This document shows positions 1 to 8,074 of a stretch of DNA of 64,000 bases, piece by piece. The notes under the pieces were generated by a model. It was given only the letters and a program-made list of their open reading frames with translations. It was not told the origin of the DNA and did no database searches. The stretch covers positions 124,001-188,000 of the forward strand of contig CAKSTL010000003.1 of the NCBI GenBank assembly GCA_934500875.1, written 5' to 3'. Both the position numbers and the translations under genes were made by a program. Each line of letters begins with the position of its first letter. The stretch's first letter is position 1. The DNA is from an uncultured Clostridia bacterium. Its GTDB lineage: Bacteria > Bacillota > Clostridia > UMGS1810.

Positions 1-1
1 A

Positions 2-748
2 TCGGGAATAAACCCTTGGCTGGGGCTTTTGGCGGCATTTTTTGCAGGTGCGCTTGCGGGTGTGCTTACAGGGTTTTTCCACGTTAAACTTAAAATCAAA
101 GACCTTTTAAGCGGTATCCTTACAATGACGCTTCTTTATTCGGTAAACTACAGAATTGTCGGAGCGCCGAACGAATTTTTTATGGGAGAGGGCACAATCT
201 TTTCGGCAGTAAATTCGCTTATACCTAATATGTCGCCTGCGTTGAAGCCTTATACGGCGCTTTTGACTGTTTTTGTTATAGCCGTTGCGGCAAAATATGT
301 GCTCGATTGGTACCTCGGCACAAAATCGGGTTTTCTTCTTAAAAGCGTAGGGTCGAACGAATCGCTTGTAATTACGCTTGCCGAGGACCCCGGAAAAATA
401 AAAATTATCGGTCTTGCAATCTGCAACGGTCTTGTTGCACTTGCGGGCGCAATCTACAGCCAGAGAAGCACACAGTTTGATATTTCGAGCGGAACGGGTA
501 TGCTGGTTATGGGGCTTGCGGCGGTTATAATCGGCACAACCGTATTTTCAAAAATCAAATTTTTGCGCATTACAACGGGCGTTCTTATAGGTATGATTGT
601 GTATAAAGCGTGCATAACTCTTGCAATCAGCTCGGGGCTCAAATCGTCGGATATGAATTTGGTTGTAACCGTTCTGTTTGTGTTAACTCTTGTTTTAAAC
701 GACTTATCAAAAAAGAAGGGGGCGGCAAAAAATGTTAAAGCTCGATAA
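2..748 (+). CDS. ABC transporter permease (TrpX/COG4120-like), 5' truncated
   Basis: The reading frame is open from base 2, so the true start lies upstream of the window; 248 residues remain. The protein is almost entirely hydrophobic, with about seven predicted membrane segments and glycine/alanine-rich helices, as in the integral membrane subunit of the uncharacterised importer family that includes TrpX (amino acid or purine-like substrates; an upstream lipoprotein receptor is expected outside the window). Its 3' end overlaps the start of the ATPase gene by 17 bases, which indicates translational coupling. The family assignment rests mainly on the very characteristic ATPase that follows. 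The substrate cannot be told from this sequence. Confidence 0.8.
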   Translation, partial: SGINPWLGLLAAFFAGALAGVLTGFFHVKLKIKDLLSGILTMTLLYSVNYRIVGAPNEFFMGEGTIFSAVNSLIPNMSPALKPYTALLTVFVIAVAAKYVLDWYLGTKSGFLLKSVGSNESLVITLAEDPGKIKIIGLAICNGLVALAGAIYSQRSTQFDISSGTGMLVMGLAAVIIGTTVFSKIKFLRITTGVLIGMIVYKACITLAISSGLKSSDMNLVVTVLFVLTLVLNDLSKKKGAAKNVKAR

Positions 749-1505
749 TGTTTGTCAGACCTTCAACAAAAATACCATAAACGAAAAAGTGCTTTTTGAA
801 AATTTTAATTTTTCGGTTAAAAAAGATGAGTTTGTGTCTGTTGTCGGAAGCAACGGCTCGGGAAAAACAACGCTTTTGAATATAATTTCGGGAAATTTGA
901 TGCCGGACGAAGGAAAAATTATAATCGGCGGAAATGATGTTACAAAGCTTAAAAATTATAAAAGAGCGAAAAGAATTGCACGTGTTTTTCAGGACCCGTC
1001 GCTCGGTACGTGTCCGTCAATGACGATTTTTGAAAATATGTCCATTGCGGATAACAAGCTTAAGCCGTATAACCTTACCGGCGGACTTAATCATAAGCGC
1101 AAAGATTTCTACCGTTCTCAGTTAGAGCTTTTGGGGCTTGGGCTTGAGGACAGATTGAACACCAAGGCGCAAACGCTCTCGGGCGGTCAAAGGCAGGCGC
1201 TGGCGCTTATTATGGCAACAATGGTTAAGCCCGATATTCTGCTTCTTGACGAACACACTGCGGCGCTTGACCCGAAATCGAGCGATATTGTTATGAATCT
1301 TACCGAGAAGGTTATTGAAGAAAAGAAGATTACAACTCTTATGGTTACGCATAATCTGCGTTATGCCATTGATTATTCAACCAGATGCGTTATGATGCAC
1401 GAGGGAAAAATCCACCTTGATGTGTCGGGTGACGAAAAGAAAAAACATACAATTTCAGACCTTTTAACGGTTTTCAACGAAATAAGCATAGAATGCGGAA
1501 ATTAA
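732..1505 (+). CDS. ABC transporter ATP-binding protein (COG1101 family)
   Basis: A 257-residue ABC ATPase. The Walker A motif GSNGSGKTT is near residues 39-47, the signature LSGGQRQ near 149-155, and Walker B runs into LLLDEHTAALDP. The LDEHTAALDP form (H where many transporters have P) is typical of the COG1101 ATPases that pair with COG4120 permeases and COG2984 binding proteins. It energises the importer whose permease lies just upstream. The ATG at 732 lies inside the end of the permease gene, so the pair is coupled. A bidirectional terminator follows at once, closing the operon. Confidence 0.9.
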   Translation: MLKLDNVCQTFNKNTINEKVLFENFNFSVKKDEFVSVVGSNGSGKTTLLNIISGNLMPDEGKIIIGGNDVTKLKNYKRAKRIARVFQDPSLGTCPSMTIFENMSIADNKLKPYNLTGGLNHKRKDFYRSQLELLGLGLEDRLNTKAQTLSGGQRQALALIMATMVKPDILLLDEHTAALDPKSSDIVMNLTEKVIEEKKITTLMVTHNLRYAIDYSTRCVMMHEGKIHLDVSGDEKKKHTISDLLTVFNEISIECGN

Positions 1506-1511
1506 AAAACA

Positions 1512-1551
1512 GGGACAGTGCATTGTAAAATGCGCTGTCCCGTTCTTTTTT
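1512..1551 (+). terminator. Rho-independent terminator, probably bidirectional
   Basis: A 13-bp stem (1512-1524 with 1529-1541, one G-U pair) closes a GTAA loop and is followed by a T-rich tract at 1542-1551. On the other strand the stem is followed by the complement of the A-run at 1504-1509, so it can also end the minus-strand operon whose last gene stops at 1557. Convergent genes sharing one hairpin fit this layout. Confidence 0.85.
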
Positions 1552-1556
1552 GCGGA

Positions 1557-2000
1557 TTATTCCTCCGACTCGGTTTCGGCTTTTGAAACATCCTCGTCTT
1601 TTTCTTCGTTTTTAGCCTTAAAATCCTTTATAAAGTTGTTTACCTTGTTTAAAATATCAGGCACGGAATCAATAATTCTGTCCGCCGTTGTAACACTGTT
1701 TGTAACGGGAAGAATACGAACGCTGTCTTTGCCGATAACCAAAAATGCAATCGGGTTTATCGACACGCCGCTGCCCGCACCGCCGCCGAACATTGTGTTA
1801 TCGTCGTTTTTTTCGTCGGCGCTGCTGCCGCCCTGCGCAAATTCAGAGCCGCCTGCACCAAAGCCGAAAGACACCTTTGAAACAGGGATAACCGTTGTTC
1901 CGTCAGCCGTTGTAACAGGGTCGCCGACAATTGTGTTAACATCCACCATAGCCTTAATTTTTTCCATCGACACATTAAGCAAACCTTCGATTGGATTCAT
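1557..2000 (-). CDS. gerW: GerW-family spore germination protein (YtfJ-like)
   Basis: A 147-residue protein beginning MNPIEGLLNVSMEKIKAMVD, followed by the family core of a VGDPV(T) segment, a G-rich F-G-F-G-A-G-G-S-E stretch and a hydrophobic INPIAFLVI strand. The charged C-terminal tail is low complexity. In Bacillus subtilis YtfJ/GerW is a forespore protein needed for efficient germination. Here, as in B. subtilis (ytfI-ytfJ), it sits next to a DUF2953 gene, which supports the call. A GGCGG element precedes the ATG. It is the last gene of the scpAB operon but has a 119-bp gap upstream, so it may also have its own sporulation promoter. Confidence 0.9.
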   Translation of the reverse strand: MNPIEGLLNVSMEKIKAMVDVNTIVGDPVTTADGTTVIPVSKVSFGFGAGGSEFAQGGSSADEKNDDNTMFGGGAGSGVSINPIAFLVIGKDSVRILPVTNSVTTADRIIDSVPDILNKVNNFIKDFKAKNEEKDEDVSKAETESEE

Positions 2001-2054
2001 AAAAACACCGCCTTTATTTTTTTGCTTTATTTTATAAATTTATATTTTGAAAAG

Positions 2055-2104
2055 TCAGGCATTAGAATGCACACGCAACGGTGAACCAAGCCTGATATGC
2101 CTGA
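2055..2104 (-). repeat. Inverted repeat upstream of gerW
   Basis: TCAGGCAT at 2055-2062 is repeated inverted as ATGCCTGA at 2097-2104, in the 119-bp gap between the DUF2953 gene and gerW. On the minus strand the hairpin is followed only by a weak T-rich run. It could be an attenuator or intercistronic processing site; nothing in the sequence decides which. Confidence 0.35.
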
Positions 2105-2119
2105 ATCTTTATTTTAAAA

Positions 2120-2782
2120 TCAGTTTTTTGAAACCTCTTGCTCTGAAGCGCTTTTGTCGCCCGAAGCCGCTGTAATTTTATACCCCTCAAACAAAGTTTT
2201 TGCCTCTTTATAGTTTTTGTATACGACAAACGCCGTATAAATAACGTCTGCAAGCCGTGTGTATATTACGCCGCTTGTGCTTACCTTTACGATTTTTTTG
2301 TTGAATTTGGGGTCAATTGAAAAATTATGACCCTCAACGGTAAAAAGATGGCAGATAAGCGCAAAAGCCGAATACAAAACGCCCCACAAAACGCCTGTGG
2401 AAATTCCGGTAGCAAAAGCGTCGCCCAGACCGAAATCCATATTCAGATTAATGTTTTTTACGACAATCATTTTTTTGATATTGCCTTTTGACGCAGAAAA
2501 CGTATTTTTAAAAATGATAATGTTATTTTTCAGCCTTTCCGCCTTGTCCGAAAACTTGTCCTCGCCATTATCTTTTTCAATTTCTTTTTTCTCTTTTTCC
2601 TTTTTTGTTTCTTTAAATTTTATGTTGAAGCCAAGCTTTTTGTTAAACACAAAAAAGCGAAGTGTAAAGTTTTTGCTTACGCTGTCGTCATAATAGCCCT
2701 CAAAGCTGAAATTAAGCTTTACAAAAAGCAAAAATGTTATTATAAGTGCGGCTGACAAAAGGCAAATCAGCAAAATTTTCAT
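2120..2782 (-). CDS. DUF2953 domain-containing membrane protein (YtfI-like)
   Basis: A 220-residue protein with one N-terminal membrane anchor (residues about 3-23), then a lysine/glutamate-rich stretch (about 60-80) and a C-terminal region that recalls DUF2953 proteins. Function is unknown, but in many spore formers the gene is directly upstream of gerW/ytfJ, as here. It starts 12 bases after scpB ends, so it is co-transcribed with the Scp genes. A role at the forespore or cell envelope is inferred only from this conserved neighbourhood. Confidence 0.75.
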   Translation of the reverse strand: MKILLICLLSAALIITFLLFVKLNFSFEGYYDDSVSKNFTLRFFVFNKKLGFNIKFKETKKEKEKKEIEKDNGEDKFSDKAERLKNNIIIFKNTFSASKGNIKKMIVVKNINLNMDFGLGDAFATGISTGVLWGVLYSAFALICHLFTVEGHNFSIDPKFNKKIVKVSTSGVIYTRLADVIYTAFVVYKNYKEAKTLFEGYKITAASGDKSASEQEVSKN

Positions 2783-2794
2783 AAGCGCACCGCC

Positions 2795-3421
2795 TTAAGT
2801 ATTTTCTAAGGTATCGTTAGTGTTGTTAAAATTTTTATCATGAGCATTGCTGTCGGTATTGCTGTATGCCGAGTCGATATCAAACTGCTGCTGAATGACA
2901 ATGTCGTTCGGATTGTCAACGGACGGCAGACTGTCAAGCGAGGTTAAACCGAAACAGCGCAGAAATTCTTCGGTAGTGCCGAACAAAATGGGTCTGCCGG
3001 GTGCGTCAAGCCTGCCACGCTCTTCAACCAGACCAAGCTCAACAAGCTTGGAGAGTGAGCCGTCGCTGTTTACGCCACGGATAAATTCAATGCTTCCCCT
3101 TGTAACGGGTTGATTGTAGGCGACAATGCTCAACACCTCAAGCGCCGCATTGGATAAGCTTACTTTACTTCTTTTTTCGGCAACGGTACGGATATATCCG
3201 TAATATTCTGTTTTTGTGCAAAGCTGAAAGCTGTCCTCAAGCCTCAAAATTTTAATGCCCCGGCTTTCGTCATTTTCGTATTCCGACTGCATTTTTTCAA
3301 TAATTTTTTCGGCGTTTTCTCTGTCCAGCTCAAGAGATGAGCAAATTCTTTCAATCGGCACCGAGTCGCCCATTGCAAAGAGTATGCTCTCTATTGCCGC
3401 TTTTATTTTACCTTCTTCCAT
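2795..3421 (-). CDS. scpB: Segregation and condensation protein B
   Basis: A 208-residue kleisin-associated winged-helix protein. It carries the conserved ALEVLSIVAYNQPVTR segment (about residues 94-109), the RG(V/I)NSDG turn, and the L-V-E-R-G-R-L-D-A-P-G-R-P-ILF-GTTEEFL block typical of ScpB. ScpB dimers bind ScpA and modulate the SMC ATPase during chromosome organisation. The C-terminal 35 residues are asparagine/aspartate-rich and unconserved. The gene follows scpA after 9 bases, the usual order. Confidence 0.95.
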   Translation of the reverse strand: MEEGKIKAAIESILFAMGDSVPIERICSSLELDRENAEKIIEKMQSEYENDESRGIKILRLEDSFQLCTKTEYYGYIRTVAEKRSKVSLSNAALEVLSIVAYNQPVTRGSIEFIRGVNSDGSLSKLVELGLVEERGRLDAPGRPILFGTTEEFLRCFGLTSLDSLPSVDNPNDIVIQQQFDIDSAYSNTDSNAHDKNFNNTNDTLENT

Positions 3422-3430
3422 ATTTAACCT

Positions 3431-4186
3431 CTATAAATAATTGTTGTCAATTTTTTCGGTATTTATATCAATTTCGGTGCGTTTTATAAAAATTTTTCCG
3501 TCTTTTTCAAAAGACATAAAAACTCCCGACCGCATAAGCTCTAAAATTGCCAAAAATGCCGACACCGCTTCGCCCCTTGTTTCAACATTTTCAAACATTG
3601 TGTCAAATGTGCGGCACTCGCCCTTTTTTATGCTGTTTAAATAAAATGAGGTTTTATCCTCAACGCTCACGGTAACGTGCGCCACAATGCCTTCAAACTT
3701 TTCCTTCGGGGGCGGCATTTTGCGTTCGGTTTTTATAATCACCGACATAAATGCCTCGGTAAGTTTTTCTATGTCGATATGTTCAATGCGTTTCGGCTTT
3801 GTTTCCTCTTCTGTAAGGGTGGGGGATTTATAAAATGAGAGATACCCCTGGAACTGCATTTTTTCAAGCTTTTCCTTCGCCTTTTTAATTTTTTCGTATT
3901 CAAGAAGCCTGTCCGCCAAATCTTTTCGGGGGTCCTCCTCCTCTTCTTCGTGCCTCGGAAGCAGCATTTTTGATTTTATATAAAGAAGCTCGGACGCCAT
4001 ATATAAAAATTCCGACGAAATCTCCAAATCAAATTCTTCCATTTTGTTAAGATAATCAAGATACTGCTCTGTAATTTCAACAATCGGAATGTCATAAATG
4101 CTGACTTTATTCTTTTTTATAAGATACAGCAGCAAATCCAGAGGACCTTCAAAGGTTTGCAGCTTAAATGATAATTTATCGTCCAC
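3431..4186 (-). CDS. scpA: Segregation and condensation protein A
   Basis: A 251-residue kleisin subunit of the SMC-ScpAB complex. The N-terminus has the hallmark FEGPLDLLLYLIKKNKVSIYD followed by PIVEITEQYLDYL and the YIKSKMLLP helix that contacts the SMC neck. The C-terminal winged helix (about 190-245) binds the SMC head. It is translated from a short gap after the site-2 protease gene and precedes scpB, so all appear to be on one transcript from the promoter near 4900. Confidence 0.95.
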   Translation of the reverse strand: MDDKLSFKLQTFEGPLDLLLYLIKKNKVSIYDIPIVEITEQYLDYLNKMEEFDLEISSEFLYMASELLYIKSKMLLPRHEEEEEDPRKDLADRLLEYEKIKKAKEKLEKMQFQGYLSFYKSPTLTEEETKPKRIEHIDIEKLTEAFMSVIIKTERKMPPPKEKFEGIVAHVTVSVEDKTSFYLNSIKKGECRTFDTMFENVETRGEAVSAFLAILELMRSGVFMSFEKDGKIFIKRTEIDINTEKIDNNYL

Positions 4187-4195
4187 AAACTTCTC

Positions 4196-4861
4196 CTAAA
4201 TAAAGTTTACAATGCCGAATATCGGCTGAAGAATAAGCCTTGTCAGAAAGTTTAAAACCGGGTCGAGAATACCTGTATAAATTATAAGAAGAAGCACCAA
4301 AAACGAATATCGCTCGTACTGATAAAATTTATATTTAATTCTTCCCGGCAAAAACTCTGTAAGCACTCTTGAGCCGTCCAGCGGCGGAATGGGGATGAGA
4401 TTGAAAATCATAAGTCCCACATTTACAAGTATGCAGTAGTAGAGCATAACAACCAAAACATTTAGCCCCTTAAGCGAGGTTACGTTCGAAACAAGCGCCG
4501 CAAAACCGGTGAATTTGCCCACAATTCCCAAAAGAACGGCGCTGATTATTGCCATAGCAAGGTTTGAAACAGGTCCTGCAAGGCTGACCAGAATTACGCC
4601 TTTTCTGCGGTTTTTAAAGTTATCGGGATTAATCGGAACGGGTTTTGCCCAGCCGAAATGGAAAAAGAGCATACACAAAAAGCCTATAAGGTCAAAGTGC
4701 GCAAAAGGGTTGAGCGACAGCCTTCCGCTGTATTTTGCGGTGGGGTCTCCCATTTTATATGCCGCATAGCCGTGTGCTGTTTCGTGTACGCTTATTGCAA
4801 GCAGCACCGCAGGCAGCGTTAAAATCAGGCTTAAAAATCTGTATAATAAGTTTTCAAACAA
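4196..4861 (-). CDS. Site-2 protease family (M50) membrane metalloprotease
   Basis: A 221-residue polytopic protein with the zinc motif HETAH at about residues 26-30 and a second conserved block LIPIPPLDGSRVL at about 157-169 that supplies the third metal ligand (D). GPVSNLAMA is also a family hallmark. These rhomboid-sized M50 proteases are commonly found immediately upstream of scpA in Firmicutes, as here. The substrate is unknown. It is the first gene of the minus-strand operon, with a good sigma-A promoter about 33 bases upstream. Confidence 0.9.
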   Translation of the reverse strand: MFENLLYRFLSLILTLPAVLLAISVHETAHGYAAYKMGDPTAKYSGRLSLNPFAHFDLIGFLCMLFFHFGWAKPVPINPDNFKNRRKGVILVSLAGPVSNLAMAIISAVLLGIVGKFTGFAALVSNVTSLKGLNVLVVMLYYCILVNVGLMIFNLIPIPPLDGSRVLTEFLPGRIKYKFYQYERYSFLVLLLIIYTGILDPVLNFLTRLILQPIFGIVNFI

Positions 4862-4893
4862 ATGTAAGCACCTCCAAAATGCTATATCAATTT

Positions 4894-4922
4894 ATTATAC
4901 ACTGTTTTTAAAAAAATTACAA
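4894..4922 (-). promoter_or_regulatory. Sigma-A-type promoter for the site-2 protease/scpAB operon
   Basis: On the minus strand TTGTAA (4922-4917) is followed after 17 bp by a perfect TATAAT (4899-4894). It is correctly placed for the gene starting at 4861 and lies back to back with the divergent promoter at 4943-4970. Confidence 0.75.
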
Positions 4923-4942
4923 GTGTTTAAACAAAAATCGCA

Positions 4943-4970
4943 TTGACATTTTGCAAAAATTTGGTATAAT
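4943..4970 (+). promoter_or_regulatory. Sigma-A-type promoter for the Dabb gene
   Basis: Perfect TTGACA (4943-4948) and perfect TATAAT (4965-4970) with a 16-bp spacer and a TG extended -10. A ribosome-binding site GAGGATG at 5001-5007 precedes the ATG at 5013. It is the closest match to consensus seen in the window. Confidence 0.85.
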
Positions 4971-5012
4971 TTAATTAGACTTATAAACTTTTTTTGAAAT
5001 GAGGATGAAAAA

Positions 5013-5300
5013 ATGCTAAAACATATTATATTCTGGAAGCTTTCGGACAAATCAAAGGCGGACGAGATTGCAGCCGATTTGAATCTGCGTTTTAAAGAGC
5101 TTCTCGGCAAGGTTGACGGACTTAAAGAAGCAGAAGTGGGAAAAAATGTGAACGGCGGCGATTTTGACCTTACGCTCTACACTGTTTTTGAAAGCGCCGA
5201 GGATGAAAAAGCGTATCAGACAAATCCTTTGCACCTTGAAATAAAAAAGGTTGTTCACTTGGTTGTGTGCGACAGAATATGCATAGATTATTTAATGTAA
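5013..5300 (+). CDS. Dabb (stress-responsive alpha/beta-barrel) family protein
   Basis: A 95-residue protein starting MLKHIIFWKL, with the Dabb-type pattern: N-terminal strand with conserved H, helix, a central (V/D)GL-x-(E/A)xxVGxN-like segment and a C-terminal strand. Dabb proteins form small dimeric ferredoxin-like barrels of mostly unknown function. It has its own strong promoter and a hairpin with a T-tract downstream, so it is probably monocistronic, with possible read-through into the ger operon. Confidence 0.85.
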   Translation: MLKHIIFWKLSDKSKADEIAADLNLRFKELLGKVDGLKEAEVGKNVNGGDFDLTLYTVFESAEDEKAYQTNPLHLEIKKVVHLVVCDRICIDYLM

Positions 5301-5314
5301 TATCTTGTAAAAAC

Positions 5315-5345
5315 TGAATAAATTTTATAGAATCTTCCGATAATA
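5315..5345 (+). promoter_or_regulatory. Candidate sigma-G (forespore) promoter for the ger operon
   Basis: TGAATA at 5315-5320 followed after 18 bp by GATAATA at 5339-5345 resembles the forespore sigma-G pattern (TGAATA, 17-18 bp, CATNNTA), with one mismatch in the -10. Germinant receptor operons are known sigma-G targets in Bacillus and Clostridium. Predicted start of transcription is about 5351-5353. Confidence 0.5.
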
Positions 5346-5373
5346 TTAAAAAATATTGGGAGATTTTTGTTTT
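5331..5373 (+). terminator. Hairpin with T-tract that also contains the gerA ribosome-binding site
   Basis: AATCTTCC (5331-5338) and AATATT (5342-5347) pair with AATATT (5352-5357) and GGGAGATT (5358-5365), with a 3-base bulge and one G-U pair; a T-rich run follows. It can end the Dabb transcript. The right arm includes the GGGAG that serves the TTG start at 5372. Confidence 0.5.
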
Positions 5374-6973
5374 GAAAAATATATTTTTTTATAACCCTCC
5401 GGTTAAAAAAACGGAGTTTGAACTGAAGAACGACAAAGCAGCAGCTGATAGTGAAAGCCTTCCCGAAAAGGTGAGCAGAAAAATATCGGAAAACAAAAAC
5501 TATGTGGAAAAAGTGTTTTCGCTTCCGCTTAATTCAGACATAGTTGTGCGTGACTTTAAAATTTTTGCACTCGGAAAAGTATACGACGCATTTTTTGTTA
5601 TATGCGACGGACTTGCCGACGGCGACAGCGTTAATGAATGTGTGCTAAAGCCGTTTATGTATCTTAAAAATTCGCCTGTACCTAAAAACGAGCCGCTGGA
5701 AAAGGTGATAACCGACGCACTTCTTCCGCAAAACCAGATAAGCGTTTTGAAAGAAATGAAACCTATTTGCGACGAGGTGAATTTCGGCTTGTGCGCACTT
5801 TTTGTGGATACTCTTGAGGTTGGTTTTTCAATTGACCTTAAAGGTTGGGAGCACCGCAGTGTTGACACGCCGCAGAACGAAAAGGTAATTTTGGGTCCCC
5901 ACGAGGGTTTTAACGAAATGCTTCGCACAAATACGGCTCTTATCCGCAAAACTCTCAGAAATTCCGACCTTGTTATGGAAAGCGTAAAGCTTGGAAAGGT
6001 GAGCGGAACGGGCGCCTCGATTGCGTATATAAAAGGCGTCACCAACAAAAGCCTTGTTGATGAGGTGAGGTTCAGGTGCGAAAATATAAATGTGGATTAT
6101 ATTTTCACATCTCTTGATTTGGAACAGTATATAGAGGATAATTCTTTTGTTCCGGCGCCGCAGATTTTTACAACCGAGCGGCCCGACAGGGTGTGCAAGG
6201 CGCTTATTCAGGGAAGGGTTGCGATTGTTGTAAGCGGCAGTCCGAATGTGCTTGTCGTCCCGGCAACGTTTCTGGATTTTACCAAAACCGCCGAGGACGA
6301 ATATCTTCGCTATCCGTTTGCGGTGATGATAAGGCTTATCCGTATGCTTGCAATGTTTTTAACGCTCTTTTCGTCTGCGCTTTTTATTGCAATAACAAAC
6401 TATCATCAGGACCTGATACTTACCGATATTCTTTTTTCTCTTGAATATGCAAGGCACCTTGTTCCGTTCCCGTCTGTTGTGGAAATAATATTGATGGAAA
6501 TTTCGTTTGAGCTTATAAAGGAAGCGGGGGTGCGTGTTCCCGACCCGATAGGGCAGACGCTCGGCATTGTCGGCGGTCTTATTTTGGGACAGGCGGCGGT
6601 TGAGGCAAATATCGTAAGTCCCATTGCAATAATAATTGTTTCAATAACGGGGCTTTGTTCGTTTATAATTCCGAGCTATTCGTTTTCGTTTTCGTTCAGG
6701 CTCTTGCGGTTTGCCTATATATTCGGTGCGGCAATCGGCGGATTTTTGGGAATACTCACCGTTCTGTTTATAAATCTTGCGGCGCTGTTTTCAATAAAAT
6801 CCTTCGGAATAAACTACACCTCGCCCATTGCGCCAAAAAACAGCGAAAATGCGTTTGCGTCGCTGTTTGTCGTGCCGCTTTGGAAAAAAGAAAGACGTCC
6901 CGACTATTTAAAGCCTGGGGAAAAATATAAGCAGGCAAAGATATCGAGAGAATGGAAATATAAAAAAAGATAG
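5372..6973 (+). CDS. GerA-family germinant receptor subunit A
   Basis: A 533-residue protein. The N-terminal hydrophilic domain (about 1-300) and the C-terminal multi-helix membrane domain (about 315-480) are typical of GerAA/GerKA. Diagnostic blocks include GRVAI-V-GSP, the P-A-T-F-LDF-x(4)-EDEYLRYPF segment, a long membrane stretch with PSVVEIILMEISFELIKEAGVRVPDPIGQTLG split over about residues 366-397, and IIPSYSFSFSFRLLRF. It senses germinants in the spore inner membrane together with B and C subunits. The start is TTG at 5372, chosen because GGGAG lies 8 bases upstream and no ATG occurs until far into the domain. Confidence 0.93.
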   Translation: MKNIFFYNPPVKKTEFELKNDKAAADSESLPEKVSRKISENKNYVEKVFSLPLNSDIVVRDFKIFALGKVYDAFFVICDGLADGDSVNECVLKPFMYLKNSPVPKNEPLEKVITDALLPQNQISVLKEMKPICDEVNFGLCALFVDTLEVGFSIDLKGWEHRSVDTPQNEKVILGPHEGFNEMLRTNTALIRKTLRNSDLVMESVKLGKVSGTGASIAYIKGVTNKSLVDEVRFRCENINVDYIFTSLDLEQYIEDNSFVPAPQIFTTERPDRVCKALIQGRVAIVVSGSPNVLVVPATFLDFTKTAEDEYLRYPFAVMIRLIRMLAMFLTLFSSALFIAITNYHQDLILTDILFSLEYARHLVPFPSVVEIILMEISFELIKEAGVRVPDPIGQTLGIVGGLILGQAAVEANIVSPIAIIIVSITGLCSFIIPSYSFSFSFRLLRFAYIFGAAIGGFLGILTVLFINLAALFSIKSFGINYTSPIAPKNSENAFASLFVVPLWKKERRPDYLKPGEKYKQAKISREWKYKKR

Positions 6974-7000
6974 TTCGGTTTCGGGCGGAAAGGCAAAAAA

Positions 7001-8074
7001 ATGAAAGTTACGTCAAAAGACGCATCAAGGCTGATAGCGATAATGATTGTGTCAAAGATTTTGTTTTCGGACATAAATATTTTTGTTCAAAATTCAGGCA
7101 CTGCGGCATATATGGAGGCAATTGTGTGCGCATTGTGTGCAATTGCAATTTTTCTTGCGGAGGCACACTTTTACAAAAAAATCGGCTGTATAGGTTTTTT
7201 CGATTCAATCGAAGAAGCCTTCGGAAAAGTTTTGAAAAGTGTAATCGGAGCGTTTTTGCTTGTATACGGAATTGTATATACAGCCATTGTTTTAAAGCTT
7301 TATTCCGACGCAATAATAACAATAGCGTATCCCAATTCGCGCTCGTTTTACGTTATGGCATTTATAGTTGTCACAATGCTTATTACGGCATATAATGGCA
7401 TTGACACGGTGACAAAATTCTGTTCGGTATGCCTTGTGTCGATGATAACGCTGATTGCAATACTCTATGCGCTCTCGCTTAAGGAGGCGGACGTATCAAA
7501 TCTGTTTCCGATATTCGGGTGTGGTTCGAAAAGTATAATTTTCGGTGCAAAAAACATTTTTATGTATAACGAGGTTTTCTTTTTGTTCCTTCTTTCGGAA
7601 TATCTTGAAAAAAGCGAGGATGCACCGAGGGTAGGACTTCGTGCGGTTGCAACATCATCCGCCGTTATAATAATTTCAGTTCTTGTATACACGCTCTGCG
7701 TGCCGTATCCTGCGTCGAAAATGTTTAATATACCGCTTTTGCAGCTTGCTTCATCTACCGAGATGGACATATTTTTTCAACGCACCGAGGGAATATTTTT
7801 TCTTTTATGGATATATTCGTCGTTTTTATATCTCGGCGCAAGCTTTTATTTTACGCTGCATATCTTTAAAAAGACCTGCAATTCCACCGATTTTAAGGCG
7901 CTTATCCCCTCGCTTGCGGTTATTATAATTCTTGTGACAAATCTTTTTGAAAACAATTCCTCGGTAATGCACTGCTACAGAATTTTGTCTGCGGCATTTG
8001 CTGTTTTTGCCTTTGCGGTGCCGCTTTTAAGCTTTGTTGTATGCTATGTTAAGAGGAGGGGCGAAGGTGTATAA
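7001..8074 (+). CDS. GerB-family spore germination permease subunit
   Basis: A 357-residue integral membrane protein with about ten helices, starting MKVTSKDASRLIAIMIVSKI. It belongs to the endospore germination permease family (APC superfamily) that forms the B subunit of Ger receptors and is thought to bind the germinant. It begins 27 bases after gerA with GGAAAGG as ribosome-binding site and overlaps the lipoprotein subunit gene by 8 bases. Confidence 0.92.
   Translation: MKVTSKDASRLIAIMIVSKILFSDINIFVQNSGTAAYMEAIVCALCAIAIFLAEAHFYKKIGCIGFFDSIEEAFGKVLKSVIGAFLLVYGIVYTAIVLKLYSDAIITIAYPNSRSFYVMAFIVVTMLITAYNGIDTVTKFCSVCLVSMITLIAILYALSLKEADVSNLFPIFGCGSKSIIFGAKNIFMYNEVFFLFLLSEYLEKSEDAPRVGLRAVATSSAVIIISVLVYTLCVPYPASKMFNIPLLQLASSTEMDIFFQRTEGIFFLLWIYSSFLYLGASFYFTLHIFKKTCNSTDFKALIPSLAVIIILVTNLFENNSSVMHCYRILSAAFAVFAFAVPLLSFVVCYVKRRGEGV

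Noticed and set aside
5500..6048. 182-codon open frame on the minus strand
   Set aside because: Antisense to the GerA subunit gene; serine/threonine-rich composition as expected for a complementary frame.
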